Below, piece by piece: positions 16,393 to 21,676 of a stretch of 21,676 nt of DNA (positions are counted from its first letter, which is position 1; every line of letters begins with the position of its first letter). The translations under genes were made by a program, and so were the position numbers. A model generated the notes under the pieces. That model saw nothing but the letters and a program-made list of their open reading frames with translations, had not been told where the DNA came from and ran no database searches. Source of the stretch: SVEL01 sp045123575 (GTDB taxonomy: Bacteria; Bacillota; Clostridia; Lachnospirales; Lachnospiraceae). Where the stretch lies: the NCBI GenBank assembly GCA_045123575.1, contig JBGVKG010000051.1, positions 1 to 21,676 on the forward strand, written 5' to 3'.

Positions 16393-17095
16393 TGTCCTCT
16401 TCTCCTCTTAATATCTCATACAAACGACCCTTGTAATGGTCGAAATAATTTTCTATCAGTGCCTTAAACTTATCCTTAGGATAATATCGTCCCTCTGACT
16501 CCAACATCAGTCCTTCCTCTGTCAGGAAGTTAAATACAAGCTTAACAAATCCCGATTTTGAACCTCTAGATGCTCTGATGCTCACATCATCACTAGATGC
16601 TATAGGCATGTCTTCCCATACTAAAGCAAGCTCTTTAAAGCTTCCTGCCTCAACCTCGTCTAAAGCTAATACGGACAGTTTACTTATAATACCAGAAAGT
16701 GTCGAATCTACGCTGGCGATAACATCCTCCTGCTTTACATATTCTACATATGTGTAATTAGCTGAATCATTATAAAATCTCGTTATAATATTATAGATGA
16801 TAAAGTAACAAAGATATAACTCTCTATTAAGTTTTACACCTATAGCCTTCTTTAATTCTTCATTTGTATAACCAAATGTTTTGTTATTCTCACCTGGACT
16901 AATATATAATCCATTATTATATTCATACAGCTCAAGATTCATTTTCTTTAAGATAGTCTGCGCCATATCATAGACTTCACTATTATTTTGATATTCCTCG
17001 TAAAGTCCTGCATTTTCACTTTTGCTGTCTACATTTCTACCTGTAATGAGAGCCGACACTATATCTAGAGCTTTCTCCAAATTTCTGCTATTCAT
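16379..17095 (-). CDS. Putative KITE-like winged-helix protein (JetB/MukE-like, probably DUF6063)
   Basis: From ATG 17095 the protein has 238 residues. The N-terminal half is helical (LEKALDIVSALITGR, then the conserved-looking NLELYEYNNGLYISPGENN). The C-terminal third looks like a winged helix, with GFVKLVFNFLTEEGLMLES followed by EGRYYPKDKFKALIENYF. Size, winged-helix character and position between a kleisin-like gene and an SMC-like gene fit the JetB/MukE role. From memory the sequence resembles the family catalogued as DUF6063. The start is uncertain. ATG 17095 has AAAGG eight bases upstream, whereas an in-frame GTG at 17128 adds 11 residues and begins 2 bases after the upstream stop, with no site at good distance. 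It overlaps the SMC-like gene by 14 bases. Confidence 0.7.
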   Translation of the reverse strand: MNSRNLEKALDIVSALITGRNVDSKSENAGLYEEYQNNSEVYDMAQTILKKMNLELYEYNNGLYISPGENNKTFGYTNEELKKAIGVKLNRELYLCYFIIYNIITRFYNDSANYTYVEYVKQEDVIASVDSTLSGIISKLSVLALDEVEAGSFKELALVWEDMPIASSDDVSIRASRGSKSGFVKLVFNFLTEEGLMLESEGRYYPKDKFKALIENYFDHYKGRLYEILRGEEDNATH

Positions 17096-17130
17096 CTCAT
17101 CAACCTTTATCCTTTCTATTGCCCACACCT

Positions 17131-18654
17131 TTAGAGCCTTGTGAAATAAATATTACTTACCTCAAACATATCCATAAGTGTCACTTTATCGTCATCATCA
17201 AATGTAAGGGAGAAGCCTAAATCTGTCATATCTGACGCAACTTCTTTAAGCTCTGCCTCAAAAAATGTATCTGTATTTGATACAACCTCATCTATATAAT
17301 AGCTCTTCTTCTGACACATATGTACCAGCATAGAGTAATAATCCGCATTCTTATATATACTAGAACCAAATCTTCCAGCCAAACGTCCGTTAAACTCTCT
17401 TAAGTCGAAGCCTTCTCCCGGCTGACATTTATAAAGTTTCTCTATAAGCATACGTATAAGTCCTCTATAGTTATCGCTTATTCTTTGCTCTTCTACTTCA
17501 TCCTCGTAGATATACTCTACCATTTCCTGCTTATCCTGTATCTTTTCACCCTTCTCCTCGGCTACAGGACGGGCAAGCAACAGCTTATCTATCTGTTTCA
17601 ATGAGAACTGTTTCTTTATATTTAAGTTTAGCAATGGCAATATCATTGCTTCTAATGGACCTGTATCGTTGTTATCCATCATCATACGCAATGCATCTTT
17701 AAAGTTAAAGTTTCTCTTTAATCGAGAGAATTTTGCGCCTGCTATAATCTCGTCTGCCTTTATCTGTAAGTCTGTACATGCTGCCAATAGTTCAGAGTGC
17801 TTTGTTATAGCCTTCTTTAGCTCTGTCTCCAAATAATATACATCTGCCGCTGATTGACCAGCTATACTATCATCATCCTTATAGCTATCTATACGTCTAG
17901 CAGCCTCACCTACAAGCTCCATATTTTTCACAAAGAGCTTTTGTTCGTCTTCAAACCAACGCATACCCGTATGGACAAAATCCTCATATGCTCTGGCTCC
18001 TTCAAATACATCATAGCTAAGTATATTCAACACCTCATTCTTTCGTGCCTTTAATCTTCCTACCTCGCTATTGATTCTCTTTATAACTTCAATACCACCT
18101 TTAAAGTTGCTGGTGGTTATCATCTTACTTAACAACACCTGCGCCACACTAATAGAGCTTTCATCCTTTATCTCCTTTGTATCTAAGTAAAACTCTATAG
18201 CATCGGATGTAATATAATAGCAGATAATGTCGTCCTTGATGCGACTATCTATAAGCTTCATACGAACCGTCTTTCGTTTCTTATCTGCTGGGTCAAAATA
18301 TGTATATGAGAATGGTCTTCCATCATTCTTTATCTTATCAAAGATATATGAAGTAACCTCTCTTTCTTCCTCTTCATCTAAGGCTATGGCAAAATCTCTC
18401 CTGTAGATATCATGCATAAATCTGCCGAATTCTTCATAAGTTACATCCTTCTCACGGAAGTTATTTTCCTCAATAAAAAAGCGCAATACTGCCATCAAAA
18501 TATAACCCATATCAAGCTCATCATAACGCCCTCCACCAAACTGTGTAAAGGCGCCCTCTGTAAGCTTGAAGTATGGATAATACTTCTTGATATTCAGCAT
18601 ACGCTCACTATGATCCTGTATAATATCCCTAGTCAGAATGTGTTCTTCTGCCAT
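17131..18654 (-). CDS. Putative kleisin-like subunit (JetA/MukF-like)
   Basis: A 507-residue cytoplasmic protein, not recognised with certainty. The first 160 residues look like a winged-helix unit ending in YYITSDAIEFYLDTKEI, the kind of "LT-x-x-G/A-x-x-x-L" end seen in kleisin and JetA N-termini. A largely helical middle follows (about 165-345). After an acidic linker around residues 385-405 comes a C-terminal globular part with further short helices and strands. It is the first of three tightly packed genes ahead of a KITE-like and an SMC-like gene, the order jetA-jetB-jetC. The kleisin role rests on order, size and predicted fold rather than on a clear sequence motif. The gene begins 58 bases after recR, and I found no convincing promoter or terminator in that gap, so it is probably transcribed with dnaX-ebfC-recR. 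An alternative start is Met19. Confidence 0.65.
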   Translation of the reverse strand: MAEEHILTRDIIQDHSERMLNIKKYYPYFKLTEGAFTQFGGGRYDELDMGYILMAVLRFFIEENNFREKDVTYEEFGRFMHDIYRRDFAIALDEEEEREVTSYIFDKIKNDGRPFSYTYFDPADKKRKTVRMKLIDSRIKDDIICYYITSDAIEFYLDTKEIKDESSISVAQVLLSKMITTSNFKGGIEVIKRINSEVGRLKARKNEVLNILSYDVFEGARAYEDFVHTGMRWFEDEQKLFVKNMELVGEAARRIDSYKDDDSIAGQSAADVYYLETELKKAITKHSELLAACTDLQIKADEIIAGAKFSRLKRNFNFKDALRMMMDNNDTGPLEAMILPLLNLNIKKQFSLKQIDKLLLARPVAEEKGEKIQDKQEMVEYIYEDEVEEQRISDNYRGLIRMLIEKLYKCQPGEGFDLREFNGRLAGRFGSSIYKNADYYSMLVHMCQKKSYYIDEVVSNTDTFFEAELKEVASDMTDLGFSLTFDDDDKVTLMDMFEVSNIYFTRL

Positions 18655-18712
18655 CTTCCCGGTTTCCTCTTCGTTTTTTATTTCTTTATATTTTGTATAA
18701 GTTCATTTGTTC

Positions 18713-19309
18713 TTAAAACTCTGTTCTGCCCTCTAATGCTCTAAGGAGCGTTACCTCATCAATATACTCAAGGTCGCCTCCAACAGGCACACCGCTGGCT
18801 ATTCTACTAACCTTTATACCTGTAGGCTTAATAAGTTTAGATATGTATACCGCTGTAGCTTCCCCTTCTACACTAGAATTAGTCGCTATGATAACCTCAT
18901 CCACATCATCCTTTAATCTCTCTATAAGTTCCTTTAGGCGAATATCATTTGGTCCTATTCCAAGCATAGGTGATATAGCACCATGAAGTACATGATACAC
19001 ACCATCAAACTTTCCTGTTCTCTCATACGCAGCTAAATCTCTTGTCTGCTCTACTACCATAATAGTCTTCTTATTTCTCTTATCACTCTGACATATAGGA
19101 CAATAATCACCATCAGTAAGAGTGCAACAAGACTTGCAATATCGAACATTCTTCTTAGCCTCTAATATTGCCGAGGCCAGACTTTCCGCCTGCTCCTCCG
19201 GCATATTTATTACATGAAATGCCATTCTGCTGGCAGACTTAGCGCCTATACCAGGCAATTTGGCAAACTGTTCTATTAACTTTGATATATGACTGCTATA
19301 GTAATCCAT
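18713..19309 (-). CDS. recR: Recombination protein RecR
   Basis: RecR is the DNA clamp that works with RecO (and RecF) to load RecA at gaps. The 198 residues comprise a helix-hairpin-helix (LPGIGAKSASRMA, 18-30), a four-cysteine zinc finger (Cys58, Cys61, Cys70, Cys73), a TOPRIM domain starting with VVEQTRDLAAYE and containing ATNSSVEGEATA, and the C-terminal GGDLEYIDEVTLLRA segment. The length is normal. Its ATG overlaps the TAA stop of ebfC by one base (TAATG), so the pair is translationally coupled. The dnaX-ebfC-recR order is common in bacteria. Confidence 0.98.
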   Translation of the reverse strand: MDYYSSHISKLIEQFAKLPGIGAKSASRMAFHVINMPEEQAESLASAILEAKKNVRYCKSCCTLTDGDYCPICQSDKRNKKTIMVVEQTRDLAAYERTGKFDGVYHVLHGAISPMLGIGPNDIRLKELIERLKDDVDEVIIATNSSVEGEATAVYISKLIKPTGIKVSRIASGVPVGGDLEYIDEVTLLRALEGRTEF

Positions 19310-19668
19310 TAGAAAGGAAATCCTCCTCCTAAGCCTCCTAAACCACCTGTAACCTTAGCCATCTGTGTCTGTGAATACTCTTCAATCTGACGAAGAGCCT
19401 CATTTGTAGCTGCTACAATAAGGTCCTCAAGCATCTCTATATCATCTGGATCAACTACCTCTGGTGATATCTTAACAGACTTAATCTCCTTCTTACCTGT
19501 TACAACTACCTCAACTGCACCACCACCTGCTGTAGCTGTTATCTCCTTCTCCTCAAGTTCCTTTGTTGTCTCTTCCATCTGCTTCTGCATTTTCTGAGCC
19601 TGCTTCATTAAATTGTTCATATTGCCAGGCATACCCATACCGCCTGGAAATCCACCTCTTCTTGCCAT
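19309..19668 (-). CDS. ebfC: YbaB/EbfC nucleoid-associated DNA-binding protein
   Basis: A small dimeric protein that binds DNA and the nucleoid, found almost always next to recR. From ATG 19668 it has 119 residues: a Gly/Met-rich start, a helical stretch MKQAQKMQKQMEETTKELEE, then the conserved AGGGAVEVVVTGKKEIKSV and DDIEMLEDLIVAATNEA, and a glycine-rich tail. Residues upstream of this ATG (to 19797) are in frame but overlap dnaX and do not look like the family. The ATG has AAAGGAA about 10 bases upstream. Its TAA overlaps the recR ATG by one base. Confidence 0.95.
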   Translation of the reverse strand: MARRGGFPGGMGMPGNMNNLMKQAQKMQKQMEETTKELEEKEITATAGGGAVEVVVTGKKEIKSVKISPEVVDPDDIEMLEDLIVAATNEALRQIEEYSQTQMAKVTGGLGGLGGGFPF

Positions 19669-19768
19669 TTTGTTTGTTTCCTTTCTTTTTTGTATTATAA
19701 TTTCTTTATTTAGCATTAACCGACTGATTGGTTTCTTGGAAATTCTCGCAGTCGTAAAATTATTAACA

Positions 19769-21346
19769 CTAAAAATCCTCCTCATCGATATTATCAAATA
19801 CTATCTTCTTTTTAACCTCTACAAAGTGGTCTTCAAAGTTTTCTCCCTGTTCTAGTAGTTTTACATCTACCTTCACTGACTTTCCTATAATATCTGATAT
19901 TGATTCCTCGATACTCTTTACCGTATCTGGTCTAGCTACTGTGCCATAGTTGACACCTTCTGTAAACACTATAAGCAATCTGTCGTCGCCAGCCACCGTC
20001 AAACGTCCCGCTGTAATGCTGTTACGAACTAGCGGCGACAATCTTGTAATAACCTTTTCCCAGCTATTGACTGCCTGCTGCACCTCTTCTGTAACTGCTG
20101 GTTGTAGCACCTTGGGTTTAGAAACAGGCTGACTCATAGGCATTGACATAGCTGACATATTTGCTATCGGCTGTGCTCCTTGCACCACCACACCTTCTTC
20201 AACCTTTCTTTCAAGATCACTTATACGATTTATGATAGATTCAAAATCTTTCTCCATAGCAGGCTTTGTCAACTTAATAAGTGCAACCTCTACCAATACT
20301 CGTTTTCCAGTAGCATATCTTATCTGATTAGTAAGCTCCGATAACACTCTTATATATCTCATAAGTGTCTCCAGTTCAACCATATCGGCCTCTTGCTTTA
20401 TAGCTTCTAGTCTCTCCTTTGACATATCAAGCATGTCCGTAGCATCTGCCGTAGATTTTACCAACATAAGATTTCTAAGGTACCATGTGAAATCTGTAAT
20501 AAACTGAGTCAAATCTCTACCCATGATGATAATATCATCAAGCTTATCTATACATCCCATTGTATCTCCTGCTATTATAAGCCTAAGCAGGTCACTAAAT
20601 ACCTCTGTATCTACCGCTCCAAGCACTTCCAATACATTTTCGTAGGTAAGCTTCTGTCCCAGATAAAAGCTTATACACTGGTCAAGCAAACTAAGTGCAT
20701 CTCTCATTGCGCCATCTGCTACCTTTGCAATGTATTTTAATGCCTTTTCCTCTACCTCTATGCCTTCTCTTCCAGTTAAATCTCTAAGTCTATCAGTAAT
20801 AGTATCCACTGTTATACGTTTAAAGTCATACCTTTGACATCTAGACATAATTGTTACAGGAATCTTATGTGCCTCTGTTGTAGCCAATATAAATATAACG
20901 TATGATGGCGGTTCTTCCAATGTCTTAAGCAAGGCATTGAACGCACCTATAGACAGCATATGCACCTCGTCGATAATGTACACTCGATACTTTCCTTCAG
21001 CAGGTGAATACTGCACCTCATCTCTTATCTCTCTTATATTGTCAACACCGTTGTTTGATGCCGCATCTATCTCCACAACATTCATGGAGTTTCCTGCTGC
21101 TATAGCTTTGCACATAGCACACTCATTGCACGGACTTCCATCAACTGGATTTTCACAGTTTACTGCCTTCGCAAATATTTTTGCTATGGTGGTTTTTCCT
21201 GTTCCTCTTGTTCCGCAAAATAGATACGCATGTCCTATTCTTCCTGCTTTTAGCTGATTTCTCAGGGTTGTTACTATATGCTCTTGTCCTTTTACCTCGC
21301 CGAATTGGTCTGGTCTAAATTTTCTATACAACGCTGTATATGACAT
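19769..21346 (-). CDS. dnaX: DNA polymerase III subunits gamma/tau
   Basis: The clamp-loader motor of the replicative polymerase. From ATG 21346 the protein is 525 residues: AAA+ domain with P-loop GTRGTGKT (45-52), zinc module Cys64, Cys73, Cys76, Cys79, Walker B DEVH (126-129), sensor 1 ATTE (155-158) and the SRC arginine finger motif (168-170). A helical collar domain follows, then a C-terminal part about 150 residues long. The start MSYTALYRKFRP is the family's usual N-terminus and has GGAG nine bases upstream. An in-frame ATG at 21388 would add 14 residues that do not fit the family. A promoter lies at 21399-21427. No good slippery heptamer for gamma production was seen. Confidence 0.97.
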   Translation of the reverse strand: MSYTALYRKFRPDQFGEVKGQEHIVTTLRNQLKAGRIGHAYLFCGTRGTGKTTIAKIFAKAVNCENPVDGSPCNECAMCKAIAAGNSMNVVEIDAASNNGVDNIREIRDEVQYSPAEGKYRVYIIDEVHMLSIGAFNALLKTLEEPPSYVIFILATTEAHKIPVTIMSRCQRYDFKRITVDTITDRLRDLTGREGIEVEEKALKYIAKVADGAMRDALSLLDQCISFYLGQKLTYENVLEVLGAVDTEVFSDLLRLIIAGDTMGCIDKLDDIIIMGRDLTQFITDFTWYLRNLMLVKSTADATDMLDMSKERLEAIKQEADMVELETLMRYIRVLSELTNQIRYATGKRVLVEVALIKLTKPAMEKDFESIINRISDLERKVEEGVVVQGAQPIANMSAMSMPMSQPVSKPKVLQPAVTEEVQQAVNSWEKVITRLSPLVRNSITAGRLTVAGDDRLLIVFTEGVNYGTVARPDTVKSIEESISDIIGKSVKVDVKLLEQGENFEDHFVEVKKKIVFDNIDEEDF

Positions 21347-21398
21347 ATCCAAAATCTCCATAATTCTAATTGCGTAAATGCACAACAATCCACTCTCT

Positions 21399-21427
21399 AT
21401 TGTACTACAAAATACGCTTATTCACAA
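21399..21427 (-). promoter_or_regulatory. Promoter of the dnaX operon
   Basis: On the minus strand TTGTGA (21422-21427), a 17-base spacer and TACAAT (21399-21404) give a plausible sigma-A promoter. The predicted start lies about 45 bases before the dnaX ATG at 21346. The -35 box is only a partial match. Confidence 0.6.
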
Positions 21428-21580
21428 GGCAGAATTTCTAAAACTTATATCGCAAATCCCCCTTCTCAACAAACAATTATCAGTATATATATTCACATTG
21501 AGGATATATGAATAAGGTTTGGATATAGCCAAATAAGCTAGCGTAAAATTTTATTCGGAAAATTAAATAAAGACATAGAA

Positions 21581-21647
21581 AGAGGACACCCCTTTGTGAT
21601 AAAGTATTTAGCGCTCAAACCAATACAAACAAAGGTAGGTGTCCTCT
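21581..21647 (+). promoter_or_regulatory. Stem-loop that buries the ribosome binding site of the next ORF
   Basis: Bases 21581-21597 pair with 21629-21635 and 21638-21647, making a 17-bp stem with a two-base bulge (21636-21637) and a 31-base loop. The stem ends at the base before the ATG at 21648. The AGGTG-containing ribosome binding region (about 21634-21641) lies inside the stem. Such structures at the ends of insertion sequences keep transposase translation low when transcription enters from outside. The region 21428-21580 shows no gene or other clear signal. Confidence 0.6.
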
Positions 21648-21676
21648 ATGATTAAGAGTATAAAGTATTTTGAAGA
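21648..21676 (+). CDS. Start of an unidentified ORF, possibly a transposase (cut by window edge)
   Basis: Only nine full codons are visible (MIKSIKYFE). The ATG follows directly on the stem-loop at 21581-21647 and has a GGTAGGTG-like site six or more bases upstream. It is the only plus-strand gene start I accept in the window, divergent from dnaX. The hairpin arrangement suggests an insertion sequence transposase, but the family cannot be named from this fragment. A host gene with a structured leader is the alternative. Confidence 0.4.

Noticed and set aside
18655..18712. Promoter for the kleisin-like gene in the gap after recR
   Set aside because: Several TATA-like strings exist, but none has a reasonable -35 box at the right distance.
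19669..19768. Separate promoter for ebfC-recR, from a TATAAT at 19694-19699
   Set aside because: There is no acceptable -35 box at 16-18 bases, so this is left as a chance -10 match in AT-rich DNA.
19669..19797. N-terminal extension of ebfC into dnaX
   Set aside because: The extra residues are unlike the family and overlap dnaX. ATG 19668 has its own ribosome binding site.
19769..21346. Programmed frameshift in dnaX to make a short gamma form
   Set aside because: No A6G-type heptamer with a suitable following structure was seen; the nearest A-run is at the extreme C-terminus.
21347..21388. N-terminal extension of dnaX
   Set aside because: Fourteen extra residues precede the conserved MSYTALYRKFRP start, and the predicted transcript begins only a few bases upstream of that ATG.
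21389..21580. SRP (4.5S/scRNA) gene upstream of dnaX, as in several Firmicutes
   Set aside because: The conserved SRP RNA core with the GGAA tetraloop context was not found. The stretch is AT-rich and holds only the dnaX promoter.
1..21676. CRISPR arrays, tRNA or rRNA genes
   Set aside because: No regularly spaced direct repeats, cloverleaf-like segments with the TTCGA arm, or rRNA-like stretches were recognised.

Overview
The window looks like chromosomal DNA from a low-GC Gram-positive of the class Clostridia, most likely Lachnospiraceae. The supporting signs are AT-rich DNA, strong AGGAGG ribosome binding sites, sigma-A promoters with extended -10 elements, and gene order matching the ywlC-ywlE-ywlF(rpiB)-atp neighbourhood of Bacillus. 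All complete genes lie on the minus strand, so transcription runs from right to left. The genus is an inference. Gene identities below come from motifs and remembered family features, with no database search.

Right edge (21389-21676): the dnaX promoter, then a plus-strand stem-loop followed by the first codons of an unidentified ORF. These look like the end of an insertion sequence, but only one edge is visible. Next (21346-18713) come dnaX, ebfC/ybaB and recR, a standard replication and recombination-repair cluster.

Region 18654-9060 is the unusual part. Directly behind recR are three closely packed genes: a putative kleisin-like protein (JetA/MukF-like), a putative winged-helix KITE-like protein (JetB/MukE-like, probably the DUF6063 family) and a 1476-residue SMC-like ATPase (JetC/MukB-like). 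This is the composition of a Wadjet or MksBEF complex, but no JetD/MksG TOPRIM nuclease gene is present. In its place is a 942-residue protein with N-terminal TPR-like helices, a very acidic linker of several hundred residues and a C-terminal P-loop ATPase-like domain. That gene has its own near-consensus promoter. The block ends in a large hairpin terminator followed by two further abutting hairpins (9031-8901).

Region 8861-6281 is a four-gene operon: sua5/ywlC (tRNA t6A synthesis), a low-molecular-weight phosphatase-like protein that has lost its catalytic residues, rpiB, and a dCMP deaminase. Region 6280-1 is the F-type ATP synthase operon, with its promoter overlapping the end of the deaminase gene: atpZ/atpI-like, atpI-like, atpB, atpE, atpF, atpH, atpA, atpG and a partial atpD that runs off the left edge. 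The c subunit carries the complete sodium-ligand pattern, so the enzyme is predicted to couple to Na+.
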